A stretch of DNA of 64,000 nucleotides from Cytophagaceae bacterium (GTDB lineage: Bacteria > Bacteroidota > Bacteroidia > Cytophagales > Flexibacteraceae). The DNA is taken from contig CANGYH010000001.1 in the NCBI GenBank assembly GCA_947458545.1, positions 1,240,001 through 1,304,000 of the forward strand, read 5' to 3'. The notes under the pieces were generated by a model. It made no database searches. It saw only the letters and a list, made by a program, of their open reading frames with translations, and was not told the origin of the DNA. Shown here piece by piece: positions 52,891-62,056 of the stretch (positions are counted from its first letter, which is position 1; each line of letters begins with the position of its first letter). The translations under genes and the position numbers were made by a program.

Positions 52891-53763
52891 TTGAGCAAGA
52901 CGCATCACAAAACCATTGTCCTCTCTGATATACACCTGGGCTCGGCAGGGTCTAAGGCGCAAGAGGTCGTCCAGTTCCTCAAACAGAATACCTGCGATAC
53001 GTTGCTGCTTAACGGTGACATCATCGACGGTTGGCAATTGCGCAAATCTGGCGCATGGAAAAAGAAGCACACGCGGTTTTTACGGCAGGTGCTCAAGATG
53101 ATGGAAAACCAGAAGACGACAGTGGTTTACCTGCGGGGCAACCATGATGATTTTCTGGATTCGGTACTACCCCTCCGCATAGGCAAGCGCTTTTACATTC
53201 AGCGCGAGTTTATTTATGAGTCTTGCGGCAAACGCTACCTTGTGACGCATGGAGACGTTTTTGACTCGATAACCTCTACCATGCGGTGGCTGGCCTTGCT
53301 GGGCGACACGGGCTATACCTTTTTGCTTTGGGTGAACAAGGTGTACAACCGCTGGCGTACCTACAGGGGCCTCCCCTACTACTCGCTATCGCAGCGGATT
53401 AAGGCGTCTGTCAAGCGTGCGGTGAGCTTTATTTCAGACTATGAGCAGGAGTTGGTGGGCCTGGCGCGTGCCCGCCGGTGCGATGGTGTGATCTGCGGAC
53501 ACATCCACCAGCCGGCCATCAGCGTGATGGATGGGCTGCTTTACCTCAACTCGGGCGACTGGGTGGAGAGCCTCACTGCCCTTACCGAAGATTATGAAGG
53601 CCGGTGGCAACTGGCTTACTATGTAGATGCCGCCGCGCGGCAAGGCCATCTGCTACCAGAAGAAGACGACCCAGACACCGATACGGCCTTTGCCGAAGAG
53701 GCCGACACCCGCCAGCTCTTGGTGAGCCTGGCCGCCCAAATGGCCGAGCGGGCAACCCTTTAA
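52891..53763 (+). CDS. UDP-2,3-diacylglucosamine diphosphatase-like (LpxH-type)
   Basis: A 290-residue calcineurin-fold metallophosphoesterase starting at TTG 52891 (MSKTHHKTIVLSDIHLGS). Metal ligands are in the standard order: D13 and H15 (SDIHLGS), D43 (NGDIIDGW), N84-H85 (RGNHDD), H120 (THGDVFD), H204 and H206 (CGHIHQP). The NGDIIDGWQL and RGNHDDF contexts are those of the lipid A pathway phosphatase LpxH and its Bacteroidota paralogues. It is somewhat longer than E. coli LpxH, with an acidic C-terminal tail (about 255-275). A glycosyltransferase and GH1 gene follow on the same strand. Confidence 0.87.
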   Translation: MSKTHHKTIVLSDIHLGSAGSKAQEVVQFLKQNTCDTLLLNGDIIDGWQLRKSGAWKKKHTRFLRQVLKMMENQKTTVVYLRGNHDDFLDSVLPLRIGKRFYIQREFIYESCGKRYLVTHGDVFDSITSTMRWLALLGDTGYTFLLWVNKVYNRWRTYRGLPYYSLSQRIKASVKRAVSFISDYEQELVGLARARRCDGVICGHIHQPAISVMDGLLYLNSGDWVESLTALTEDYEGRWQLAYYVDAAARQGHLLPEEDDPDTDTAFAEEADTRQLLVSLAAQMAERATL

Positions 53764-53810
53764 ATTAAGCTAAACAGCAAACCCACCAACACCCTGCCCC
53801 CATCCTCGCT

Positions 53811-53879
53811 ATGCTAAGCCTTTTGTTAGAGCGCTTTCTGATCCGGCTGCTGCGCCGGCAGTGGATGCACCAGCGCTAA
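53811..53879 (+). CDS. Possible 22-residue ORF
   Basis: An ATG-to-TAA frame of 22 codons between the LpxH-like and glycosyltransferase genes, encoding a Leu/Arg-rich amphipathic helix (LLLERFLIRLLRRQWMHQR). It fits neatly between its neighbours and ends 9 bases before the next ATG, so it may be a translated leader or coupling peptide. No homology is claimed and it may be chance. Confidence 0.25.
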   Translation: MLSLLLERFLIRLLRRQWMHQR

Positions 53880-53888
53880 GCCCCCATC

Positions 53889-54884
53889 ATGCGGATTCTA
53901 TATGCGGTACAAGGTACCGGCAACGGCCACCTTGCCCGAGCGCGTGAGGTGGTGCCACACCTGCAGCATCACGGCGAGGTTGAGGTGCTCATCAGCGGGC
54001 AACATGCTGAAGTTGATTGCGGGCAACGGCCTGCCTACCGGCTTAAAGGGCTGGGTTTCATCTTCGGCAGGTCTGGGGGGGTAGATATGCTCAAGACATG
54101 GTCTCGCAACCATGTGCGGCAGCTTCTGCGAGATGTACGGGCAGTACCTGTGCAAGACTACGACATTGTTATCAACGATTTTGAGCCTGTTACGGCATGG
54201 GCATGCCGTAAGGCCGGCATCCAATGCTGGGGGCTGTCGCATCAGGCGGCGGTGTTGCACCCTGCCGCCCCACAGCCTGCCAGGTCTGACCTTATGGGTC
54301 GTTTCATTCTGCGGCAGTATGCACCGGTGTCGGAGCAGTGGGGTTTTCATTTTAAGCCTTATGCGCCGGGCATTTTCTCGCCTGTGATCCGGGCAGAGGT
54401 ACGGGCGCTGCAACCCTCGGCCGGTGGGCGCTTTGTAGTCTATCTGCCTGCCTACAGCGACGAGAAGATCATCAAGGTGCTGTCGGAGGTACGGGCAGAC
54501 TTCCACGTTTTCTCTAAACATACTGACAAGCGCTACCGGGTGCGTAATCTGGAAATAGAGCCGATCCGCAATGAGGCCTTTCTGCAAGCTATGGCTACGG
54601 CAGAAGGTCTGTTGTGCGGTGCCGGGTTTGAGGCACCGGCCGAGGCGCTGTATCTGGGCAAAAAGGTGCTGGCCATCCCCATGAAAAACCAGTTTGAGCA
54701 GCAGTGCAACGCGGCAGCCTTGCAAGATCTGGGCGTACCTATCCTCAAAAATCTGAAGCGCAAACGCTTAGAAGCGCTGCGCGCCTGGGTTGATGAGCCT
54801 CAACATATTGATGGCTTGGCCTTCCCGGACGAAACGGCAGCAATTGTGGCCCAGGTGCTGGCCGCCGCACAAGCCAGACGCTAG
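53889..54884 (+). CDS. GT-B glycosyltransferase family protein (MurG-like fold)
   Basis: A 331-residue protein with an N-terminal MRILYAVQGTGNGHLARARE motif, as in MurG/UGT-like enzymes. The C-terminal donor half has LCGAGFEAPAEALYLGKKVL, where GFE-PAEA occupies the nucleotide-sugar site, then PMKNQFEQQCNAAAL. The fold is clear but the acceptor is not. It follows the LpxH-like phosphatase and precedes a GH1 glycosidase on the same strand, which suggests glycolipid or glycan metabolism without proving it. Confidence 0.82.
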   Translation: MRILYAVQGTGNGHLARAREVVPHLQHHGEVEVLISGQHAEVDCGQRPAYRLKGLGFIFGRSGGVDMLKTWSRNHVRQLLRDVRAVPVQDYDIVINDFEPVTAWACRKAGIQCWGLSHQAAVLHPAAPQPARSDLMGRFILRQYAPVSEQWGFHFKPYAPGIFSPVIRAEVRALQPSAGGRFVVYLPAYSDEKIIKVLSEVRADFHVFSKHTDKRYRVRNLEIEPIRNEAFLQAMATAEGLLCGAGFEAPAEALYLGKKVLAIPMKNQFEQQCNAAALQDLGVPILKNLKRKRLEALRAWVDEPQHIDGLAFPDETAAIVAQVLAAAQARR

Positions 54885-54941
54885 GCCATCTGAGCTTCAA
54901 TAATCGAGTTATCCTGCTACGCACAAGCCACTTACCGCACG

Positions 54942-56282
54942 TTGGTTTATCGCACACAGTTTCCGCCGGAATTTGCCTTCGGCGTATCGGCAGCCGCATA
55001 TCAGACAGAGGGGGCCTACAACCAGGATGGCAAAGGCCCCTCTATTTGGGATGATTTCTGCCACCGCAACCGCCGGCGCTGGCGGGGCGAGAGCGGGGCC
55101 ACGGCATGTGATTTCTACAACCGCTACCCGCAAGACCTGGCGTTGATGGCCCAGATGGGCATCGGCAATTTTCGCACCTCGGTAGCTTGGAGCCGGGTGC
55201 TGCCTGAGGGTAGCGGCCCTGTAAACCAGGCTGGGCTGGATTATTACGACCGGCTTGTAGATACATGCCTGGCACGGGGCATTACCCCCTGGCTCACGCT
55301 TTACCACTGGGACCTGCCCCTGGCCCTGGAGCGCAAAGGTGGTTGGGCCAACCGGGCCGTTTTGCCGGCCTTTGAGCGCTTTGCCGAGGTTGTGGCCCGC
55401 CGCCTGGGCGACCGTGTCAGGCATTGGATGGTGCTGAACGAGCCGATGGTTTTTGCGGGGGCTGGTTACTTTTTGGGCTTCCATGCGCCTGGGCGGCGGG
55501 GGTTTGGTTCATTTTTGCCGGCGGCGCACCATGCTACAATGGCAATGGGGGTTGGTGGCCGTGTGCTGCGGGCTTGCCTGCCTGCTGGGGCTCGCATTGG
55601 CACCACCTTCTCGCAAGCCTGGGTAGAGCCGTATGGCACTGATGACCGACATAACCAGGCAGCCATGCGGGCGGAGGTTATTCTTAACCGTTTCTTTCTA
55701 GAGCCTGTGCTGGGCCTGGGCTACCCGCTGGAGCATACGCCAGTGCTGCAGAAAATCTACAAGTACCACCTGGCAGGCGACGAAGGGCTGCTGCCTTTCG
55801 ACTTTGACTTTCTAGGTATGCAGCTTTACACGCGGGAGGTGGTACGGCACTCTTTCTGGACGCCGTATGCCAAGGCTAAAATTGTGCACCCTGCCAAGCG
55901 CGGTGTACCCCATACGGTGATGGGCTGGGAGGTTTACCCAGAGGCGCTGTACCAAATGCTGCACCGCTGGCATGCGCACTACGGCATAAAACGCATTGTG
56001 GTAACGGAAAACGGGGCTGCCTTTCCTGACCAGCTGCAGGCAGGGCGTGTAAACGACCCGGAGCGGACGGCTTACCTGCAAAGCCATTTGGCACAGCTAC
56101 AACGGGCCGTTGCCGCAGGTGCACCGGTGGAGGGATATTTTGTCTGGACGTTTACCGACAACTTTGAGTGGGCACATCGGTTTGCGCCGCGGTTTGGCTT
56201 GGTTTATACGGACTATGCTACGCAAGAGCGTATCGTGAAAGACTCTGGCCATTGGTATGCGGGCTTTCTGGCAGGGGCTTAA
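54942..56282 (+). CDS. GH1 beta-glucosidase family protein
   Basis: A 446-residue (beta/alpha)8 glycosidase of family GH1, starting at TTG 54942 (MVYRTQFPPEFAFGVSAAAY). The acid/base glutamate is E167 in VLNEPMVF and the nucleophile E356 in VVTENGAAF. The aglycone/glycone residues are recognisable in AAAYQTEGAY, TLYHWDLP and VWTFTDNFEWAHRF. There is no signal peptide, so it is cytoplasmic and would act on imported beta-glycosides. It may be co-transcribed with the glycosyltransferase 57 bases upstream. A terminator follows. Confidence 0.93.
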   Translation: MVYRTQFPPEFAFGVSAAAYQTEGAYNQDGKGPSIWDDFCHRNRRRWRGESGATACDFYNRYPQDLALMAQMGIGNFRTSVAWSRVLPEGSGPVNQAGLDYYDRLVDTCLARGITPWLTLYHWDLPLALERKGGWANRAVLPAFERFAEVVARRLGDRVRHWMVLNEPMVFAGAGYFLGFHAPGRRGFGSFLPAAHHATMAMGVGGRVLRACLPAGARIGTTFSQAWVEPYGTDDRHNQAAMRAEVILNRFFLEPVLGLGYPLEHTPVLQKIYKYHLAGDEGLLPFDFDFLGMQLYTREVVRHSFWTPYAKAKIVHPAKRGVPHTVMGWEVYPEALYQMLHRWHAHYGIKRIVVTENGAAFPDQLQAGRVNDPERTAYLQSHLAQLQRAVAAGAPVEGYFVWTFTDNFEWAHRFAPRFGLVYTDYATQERIVKDSGHWYAGFLAGA

Positions 56283-56286
56283 AAGG

Positions 56287-56317
56287 ACAAAGCCAGGCTC
56301 GGGGAGCCTGGCTTTGT
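56287..56317. terminator. Bidirectional terminator
   Basis: A perfect 14-bp stem ACAAAGCCAGGCTC/GAGCCTGGCTTTGT with loop GGG between the convergent GH1 and T9SS-cargo genes. An A-run precedes it on the left. Confidence 0.8.
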
Positions 56318-56337
56318 GACTTTGGGTATGTATCTAC

Positions 56338-57396
56338 CTACTGTACTACCACACGCTGTACAAACACGCGCTGAGGGGTAACCAGCTCTAGCACATAGGT
56401 GCCTGCGGCTACCTGGCTCACGTCGGCTTGGTTGCCAGTTGATGCCAGGCCTATGCGTTGGCCTTGGAGGTTTAGCAGGCGCGCCTCTTGCACGGCACCG
56501 GCGCCCGCAGGCAACTGCCAGCGTATGGTGCCTTGGGCAGGCTGAGGGTAAACGCGTACCGCACCATAGTTGCGGGCCAACACACTCACTACCTGGGCTA
56601 GCACGGGTACGTCGTGGCCGGTAGAGGTTGACGATGCCGTATTGGGCAGTGAGGTAAGTGTGGGGCGGATGCGGTAGCGCAGTGCGGGGCGCAAGCCCAG
56701 GGGCAGGCGGAAGGTTACCTGCAGGCTGTCTCCGACAAAGGCGGGGGCCACGGAATCGATAACGGTGGTTACTACGCCTGCGCCGCGGAAGATGCCGTTG
56801 CTGTCAGACAGTACGACGCGGAGTTGATCTCCGGGGGAGATAATAAGCTCTGGCCCGCGGAAGACCGTCATGGAGACCTGCTCGCCGGGGGTGTAGGCGC
56901 GCTTTAGCGGGCGCAAGGCACTGCTGTACAGATCGGGCACGCGGGGACGGCACAACTGAATGGCCGAAAAGCCAGTGATTGGGGCTGACACAAAAGCCGG
57001 AGCGGTGGTACGTACGCGTATGGCGACGTTGGTAGATGCAAAACCAGGGATGGTGGCATCGAAGCCGGGGTTCCAGGGCATGTTGTCTGGGATGCGGATG
57101 CCCTTGATGGTATCGGCAGAGGCCGACTTCTGAACGGTGCCTACGAAGCGACCGCCAAAGCGGGTATCGAAGTTGCCGTTTATGTCAGAAAACTCGACCA
57201 TAAACCGGTTGGTATCGGCGAAGGTGACGCCCGCCGCCGCACGATAGCGGATGCTGATGGTGGAGGGCCTGTCGCCGGTGCACCATGGGAAGAAGGCGTT
57301 GGGGATGGGATTGACGACCAGGCTGTCGAATTGGGCCATAGCCGGCATGGCTACGAATGCAGCAGCCACAAGCAATAATGAGCGCATGAAACGCAT
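56338..57396 (-). CDS. T9SS type A sorting-domain protein
   Basis: A 352-residue secreted protein. The start at ATG 57394-57396 gives a signal peptide MRFMRSLLLVAAAFVAMPAM ending at AQ; an in-frame ATG at 57414 is also possible. A beta-sandwich body of about 250 residues follows (PNAFFPWCTGDRP, IRIPDNMPWNPGFD). The last ~75 residues form a type A sorting domain: VRVYPQPAQGTIRWQLP, ARLLNLQGQRI, VAAGTYVLELVTP, VQRVVVQ. It should therefore cross the outer membrane by T9SS and be anchored or released. Function of the body is unknown. The exosortase gene lies 120 bases upstream on the same strand. Confidence 0.88.
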   Translation of the reverse strand: MRFMRSLLLVAAAFVAMPAMAQFDSLVVNPIPNAFFPWCTGDRPSTISIRYRAAAGVTFADTNRFMVEFSDINGNFDTRFGGRFVGTVQKSASADTIKGIRIPDNMPWNPGFDATIPGFASTNVAIRVRTTAPAFVSAPITGFSAIQLCRPRVPDLYSSALRPLKRAYTPGEQVSMTVFRGPELIISPGDQLRVVLSDSNGIFRGAGVVTTVIDSVAPAFVGDSLQVTFRLPLGLRPALRYRIRPTLTSLPNTASSTSTGHDVPVLAQVVSVLARNYGAVRVYPQPAQGTIRWQLPAGAGAVQEARLLNLQGQRIGLASTGNQADVSQVAAGTYVLELVTPQRVFVQRVVVQ

Positions 57397-57518
57397 GGTA
57401 GAGGTTGACAACAATTGGGGATTTAACCCAGAGTGAGAAATAAAAAAATTTAATTGAAGAGCGAAGACAAAACTGAAAATTGCAGAGGCATAGCCAAATT
57501 AAACAACCAAAAAAATGG

Positions 57519-58097
57519 CTAAGCCTCTGCAACAGGCGCCTTTGCAAGGCGCAAATGCCAGATTAAAAACAAACCGATAACCAGGCTATAAACAATGCCT
57601 GCGTACACGTATTTGTGGTTAACCTCAAAAAACTCGCGGTAGTAAAGGGCACAAAAACCGAGGGCCATCACCCTGACCAGGTTGCTGGCATGTATTATCA
57701 GCAAACCTAGCGGGATAAACCAAGCCTTTGCCTTTAGGGGGCCTGGGTGGGCCACAATAAAGGCGGCAAAAAGGTATAGCATAGGCAACCCGTTGCAGGG
57801 GGTGCCTACGTTTACGCCGGGCAGGCCATTGATTACAATGAGCTCTGGATATGGAGCAATAATCTCTACTTGTGCGGCATGCCCCAGCAGCCTGATGCAC
57901 CAAGCGGCTTGCTCTGCCACTACGTGGGCGAACCATGGGTCTACCGTCCAAGAGAGGTATGGCTCATAAACCAGAGTCCAAAAACCATAGAAAAAACCGG
58001 CCAGCCCTAAAAATACCAAAGCCTCTCGGCCAGCCAGAGAGGTAGGGGTAAATGTTGTACGCGGAGAGTGTTTAGGCGCTTGCGTAAGGGTTGGCAT
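57519..58097 (-). CDS. Exosortase/archaeosortase family protein
   Basis: A 192-residue membrane protein with about five helices. The catalytic set of exosortases is present: Cys101 in NVGTPCNGLPMLYLF, Arg142 in IHASNLVRVMALG and His161 in FEVNHKYVYAGIVYS. Exosortases are transpeptidase-like enzymes that process proteins with a C-terminal signal made of a short motif, a membrane helix and a basic tail. The next upstream gene on the strand (58198-58479) encodes just such a protein. The exact Xrt subtype cannot be fixed from sequence; this short Bacteroidota form lacks the extra domains of EpsI-type exosortases. Confidence 0.9.
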   Translation of the reverse strand: MPTLTQAPKHSPRTTFTPTSLAGREALVFLGLAGFFYGFWTLVYEPYLSWTVDPWFAHVVAEQAAWCIRLLGHAAQVEIIAPYPELIVINGLPGVNVGTPCNGLPMLYLFAAFIVAHPGPLKAKAWFIPLGLLIIHASNLVRVMALGFCALYYREFFEVNHKYVYAGIVYSLVIGLFLIWHLRLAKAPVAEA

Positions 58098-58197
58098 TCA
58101 ACTATGGGGATTGCAGTCAGCAGGTATGGCGGCTTGTGGCCTATAAAAGCCAATACCCGGCCGCCGAAAGGCAGCCGGGCTTGGCTTGCGAGATGCA

Positions 58198-58479
58198 CTA
58201 GGCGGTTTGAGCCTTGCGCTTGTTTTGCCACACGCGGCGGGCACCCATGGCGCCACCAGCAGCTAGCAGGATAGACAGGCCGCCGTCGATGGGAACGTTG
58301 GCAGGAGAGGGGCCACCTGGAGAGCCAGGGCCACCAGCCTGGCCGATAGGCGTGCCTACCGTACCACCGGCAGCTGCACAGTCGGCAGCGTCAAAGTCAG
58401 GATCCGTAGGGATGCAGATGTCTGCATGTGCGGCCGAGAAGGTCAGCGTGAAAGCGACCAGGGTCAAAAGCTTCTTCAT
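58198..58479 (-). CDS. PID-CTERM sorting-domain protein
   Basis: A 93-residue protein with a signal peptide (MKKLLTLVAFTLTFSAAHA), a Gly/Pro-rich spacer with two acidic Cys-containing segments, and a C-terminal tripartite signal. That signal is NVPIDGGLS at 61-69 (PIDGG motif at 63-67), a short hydrophobic helix to about 80, and a basic tail RRVWQNKRK. This matches the PID-CTERM type recognised in Bacteroidota, predicted substrates of a dedicated exosortase. It sits directly upstream of the exosortase gene, which ends the search for a partner. The mature part is tiny, so it is more likely a structural or signalling peptide than an enzyme. Confidence 0.85.
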   Translation of the reverse strand: MKKLLTLVAFTLTFSAAHADICIPTDPDFDAADCAAAGGTVGTPIGQAGGPGSPGGPSPANVPIDGGLSILLAAGGAMGARRVWQNKRKAQTA

Positions 58480-58574
58480 GGTTGTTTATTGAGCTTTGAA
58501 GGTTTGCTCCTGCAGGGTGGCAGGCATGGGGTTGAGTCCACATCTGCCACCGCAGCAGGGGCTTGTTGGTTGAA

Positions 58575-61500
58575 TTATTGAGCGTTGGCTACGCGGGTTA
58601 CACCATTTACTGAGCCTGACACGCGGATCTGGTAGACACCAGCAGCGGCAGGGGCAGGTACGGTAGCTTCTGCAGCGCCACCGGCAACCGCAGAGCGGCT
58701 AACCAGTTTGCCGGCAGCATCTACCACCTCTACTACAGCGCCGTTTTGGTTACCAGCCAGGATTACGCGGATACCATCGGTAGCGCGGAAGGCTTGTACA
58801 GGCGTGGTAGCCTCTGACAGACCCTGGCGGAAGATGATGGCCATACGGTCGCGCTCGCCGGCGGCGAAGGCGGTACCGTTGTTAAGCTCGATGGTGCGGC
58901 CGGTAGCGGCATTCACGGCGTAAGCTTTGATACCGGCAGGCAGGTTGATGCCTTCTACGGTAGCCTGGCCTTGGCCTACGAAGCCCAGCTCGATGCGGCT
59001 GTTGGCGTCGATGGCAACGGGAGCCATGGTCAGAGGCTCAGCGGCGTCTTTTACGAACAAGGCAGGCGCGCCTTTTACGTTAGAGAACATCTTCTCCACA
59101 CGCTCGCCACGGGTGTTTACCAGGATTTCGTCGGCACCACCTTCGGTACGGAAGGCAACGCGGATGGCTTCGCCCTCGGCTGCACCCTCGCGGATGAAGG
59201 TATTAGGCGTAGACTGTACTACACGCACGGTGTTGTTGAGCGTGAAGGTTACAGGTGAAGCACCTACGGTGCTACGACGCACGAGGAAGCCTTGGCCAGG
59301 AGCGATTACGTTGTTGGCACCACCGGTAGTAACACCCGTAGAAGAGATGGTACCGTAGTTGTTGGTGGCAGAGTTCCATACCCAGGCAGCCAGGGTAGAG
59401 GCAGCAGAGTTACCGGCGATGGCAGATACCAGGCTCCAGCGGATGGGAGAAGGGTAAGGGTTGCCGAGGCTGTTCCAGCCGCGAGATACGCCAGGCGTGG
59501 TGGTAGGACGCACCAGGCTAGCCGTACGTGTGCCGGTAGCGAGGGTACCCCGGAAGTTGAAGGTTTTGGCGCCCGTCGTCAGGACGGTGAAACCGGCCAT
59601 CTGAGGCATAGACTCGCCAGCGCAAGGATCGATGATGTTGATCCAGCTGTTGGTAGGCTCGGCAAACTCTTTGATGTCTGCACAAGTGATGCCGGCAACC
59701 TCAGGAGCGGTGGCGTTGTCGAAGGTGGCACCAGCGAGAGGAGCGGCGATGTGGCGAACGTTGCCCGTGGTGAAGCGAGCGAAACGGATCTGGCCTGAGA
59801 TGGTACCGCTGTTGCCAGCAGAGAAGTCATCAATCATGCCCTGGCGGGTAGAAGATGAGCCGATCGTCAGGTTGTTGCCGGTGGTGAGGATGCCGCTGGT
59901 GAGGTCTAGGACACCGTTTACTATCATGGCTGTGTTAACCGTTACACCGGCGGCGTTGGCGATTTCGAGGTCGCGGCAGGCGGTGAGGAAGTTACCTGTT
60001 ACCTGAGGCGTAGTGCCGTTGAATACGAAGCTAGCGTCGGCGCTGATGGTGCGGGCACCGGTGCTGAACACACCGCCGTTGGCACCTGAGCCGAAGCCGC
60101 CCCCGTTAGATACACGTACGATGGCACCGGCAGCGATGTTGATGGCGCCAGGACCTACGATGGCAAAGCCGTTCAGGTTCAGGACACCGCCAGACTGTAC
60201 CGTCAGAGTGCCAGACACGTTCAGGTCGCGAGAGAGGTTGGCAACACCTGTACCGGTGATGGTTACGTTGTTGTAAGCACCTACTGCGGGAGCCTGCGTG
60301 TTGTTGATGGTCAGGTCACCGGCAGAGAGGAAGTTGGTGAGGCGGGCATCGGTGAAAGAAGCCCCGGTGAGCAGGGGTGAGCCAGCCGTCAAGGTTGGGT
60401 CGATACCGCTGAAGTTAGAGGTACCTACTGCGCCGAAAGTGGTGGCAGCGATGGTGCCCGTGTAGTAAGGAGCAGCCATGCCCAGGGCGGCAGCCGTTTG
60501 AGAGGCAGAACCGTCAACAGTGTTGTTGCGGGTGCCGTCTGTCAACAAGGTGAGGTAGTTGGCCGCGTTGTTGGGGTTGGTACCAGGGCAGGTGATGAGC
60601 GTAGACTGGAAACCGCCCGTGGTGATGAGCGCGTTGGCGTTGCCAACGTCTTGCAACAGCAGCGAGTTTTTAACGGTGGCAGAGTCTGTGCAGAACTTGG
60701 TGTTGTTAGAAGGGCCGTTGGCAACACCTGTGAGCGTAGGCTGCTGGCTGCGGAACAATGACTGCCAGCCTACTACTACTGAGTTGAAGATGGCGGCGGC
60801 AGGACCGGTACGGAAGTTTACACCCCAGCCGTGTGCGTTGCTTACGCTTGTAGCAGCCTCACCTGGACGCAGGGGTCCAATCATGGTGAAGTTGCTGATT
60901 GTTGGAGAGGTGAGCGGGCTTGGAGAGTACTGCGTCTGCGAAGACGTACCGTTTCCACCAGAGTTGGTGTTGTTGTCCAGCTCGAAACCGTTTGAGTTGT
61001 CGTTACCTGAGCCTGAAGGATCGAAGAATGAAGGGTGCTTTACAGACAGACCGAACTGCAGGCGGCCATTGTAGCCTTCGTCGATGTCGAAGTCGTCGTC
61101 AGAACCGGCGAAAGCGATGAGGTATTTGCCGTTTACAGAGCCACCGAACCACTCGAAGCTGTCGTCGTTGGCGTAAGAGACCTGTACGTACTCGCAAGTA
61201 GTGCCAGAGCCAACACCGGCCAGCATGAGGCCGTTGAGCTCTTGGTCTGCAGAGCGGGCGTCACCGGCGAACTCGATACGTACATAGCGGAGGGTGCCGC
61301 TGTTGTCGGTAGCGTCTGTGCCGCCGTAGAACGTCTCGGGGTAGCCAGGCGTAGCCTCGAAACGACGGCCACCGATGTTGGGGGCTTTGTTGAGGTTGGT
61401 GAGGGCACGGCCGCAGATCATCACACCACCCCAGTCGCCTGTGGCGCGAGATGCCGGAGCGTTGTTAGAGGTAAATACGATGGGGTTGGTAGAGGTTCCG

Positions 61501-61901
61501 TTTGCGTTGATGCGGCCGCCTTGGGCTACAACGAGGAAGCTGGGGTTCTGACCGGCACCGGCAGATACACCACGGATAATCGTACCGGGTTGAATGTTTA
61601 GTACACCGCCGGCTTTAACAAACACCTGGCCTTGCAGCACATAGTAGTTGTTGCTCGTCCAAGTTACTGAAGAGGTGATAACGGTAGAGTCTGGTACGTT
61701 GACCAGGGTCTGAGAACCCACAAAGCCAGGGTCGCCGGGATACAGGGTGCTGAGGGGAGAAAAGTTAGCCCAACCAGATGTCCAGTTGGCACCAGCTCCT
61801 TGTCCGAATGCACCGCGGTACGCAGTCTGCGTGAAGAAGGCCTGTGCGTTCACCGCCAGGGCCACCATGCAGAGAGCTACGGTAGTAAAGATTTTTTTCA
61901 T
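58575..61901 (-). CDS. Secreted beta-helix protein, T9SS-type
   Basis: A 1,108-residue exported protein with signal peptide MKKIFTTVALCMVALAVNAQ. Residues about 60-560 carry parallel beta-helix features: VFVKAGGVLNIQPGTIIRG, GGRINANGTSTNPIVFTSN, DWGGVMICGRALTNLN and repeated Asp/Gly-rich turns. A Gly/Asn-rich second region with DLNVSGTLTVQSGGVLNLNG follows. The C-terminal ~150 residues (VRVAFRTEGGADEILVNT, then VVEVVDAAGKLVSRSAVAGG and PAAAGVYQIRVSG) look like a T9SS type A sorting domain. It lies just downstream of a TonB-dependent receptor on the same strand, the common receptor-plus-cargo arrangement of Bacteroidota. Ligand unknown. Confidence 0.85.
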   Translation of the reverse strand: MKKIFTTVALCMVALAVNAQAFFTQTAYRGAFGQGAGANWTSGWANFSPLSTLYPGDPGFVGSQTLVNVPDSTVITSSVTWTSNNYYVLQGQVFVKAGGVLNIQPGTIIRGVSAGAGQNPSFLVVAQGGRINANGTSTNPIVFTSNNAPASRATGDWGGVMICGRALTNLNKAPNIGGRRFEATPGYPETFYGGTDATDNSGTLRYVRIEFAGDARSADQELNGLMLAGVGSGTTCEYVQVSYANDDSFEWFGGSVNGKYLIAFAGSDDDFDIDEGYNGRLQFGLSVKHPSFFDPSGSGNDNSNGFELDNNTNSGGNGTSSQTQYSPSPLTSPTISNFTMIGPLRPGEAATSVSNAHGWGVNFRTGPAAAIFNSVVVGWQSLFRSQQPTLTGVANGPSNNTKFCTDSATVKNSLLLQDVGNANALITTGGFQSTLITCPGTNPNNAANYLTLLTDGTRNNTVDGSASQTAAALGMAAPYYTGTIAATTFGAVGTSNFSGIDPTLTAGSPLLTGASFTDARLTNFLSAGDLTINNTQAPAVGAYNNVTITGTGVANLSRDLNVSGTLTVQSGGVLNLNGFAIVGPGAINIAAGAIVRVSNGGGFGSGANGGVFSTGARTISADASFVFNGTTPQVTGNFLTACRDLEIANAAGVTVNTAMIVNGVLDLTSGILTTGNNLTIGSSSTRQGMIDDFSAGNSGTISGQIRFARFTTGNVRHIAAPLAGATFDNATAPEVAGITCADIKEFAEPTNSWINIIDPCAGESMPQMAGFTVLTTGAKTFNFRGTLATGTRTASLVRPTTTPGVSRGWNSLGNPYPSPIRWSLVSAIAGNSAASTLAAWVWNSATNNYGTISSTGVTTGGANNVIAPGQGFLVRRSTVGASPVTFTLNNTVRVVQSTPNTFIREGAAEGEAIRVAFRTEGGADEILVNTRGERVEKMFSNVKGAPALFVKDAAEPLTMAPVAIDANSRIELGFVGQGQATVEGINLPAGIKAYAVNAATGRTIELNNGTAFAAGERDRMAIIFRQGLSEATTPVQAFRATDGIRVILAGNQNGAVVEVVDAAGKLVSRSAVAGGAAEATVPAPAAAGVYQIRVSGSVNGVTRVANAQ

Positions 61902-61982
61902 GATTTGCGCCTAAATCGCAGCACAAATCACGTAGCCGATTTTTTCCTTATGTTAATCTCTGGAATAAACAAATAGGTACTA

Positions 61983-62021
61983 AAAGATTACGCCAGCGTT
62001 CAGGCAGAAACGCTGGCGTAA
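61983..62021 (-). terminator. Terminator of TonB-dependent receptor
   Basis: A perfect 13-bp stem (TTACGCCAGCGTT and complement) with an 8-base loop, then ATCTTTTAG on the minus strand, 36 bases past the receptor stop. Confidence 0.75.
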
Positions 62022-62056
62022 CAAAAGGTATGCTATGGTAAAGAGGCTGTTAACAA

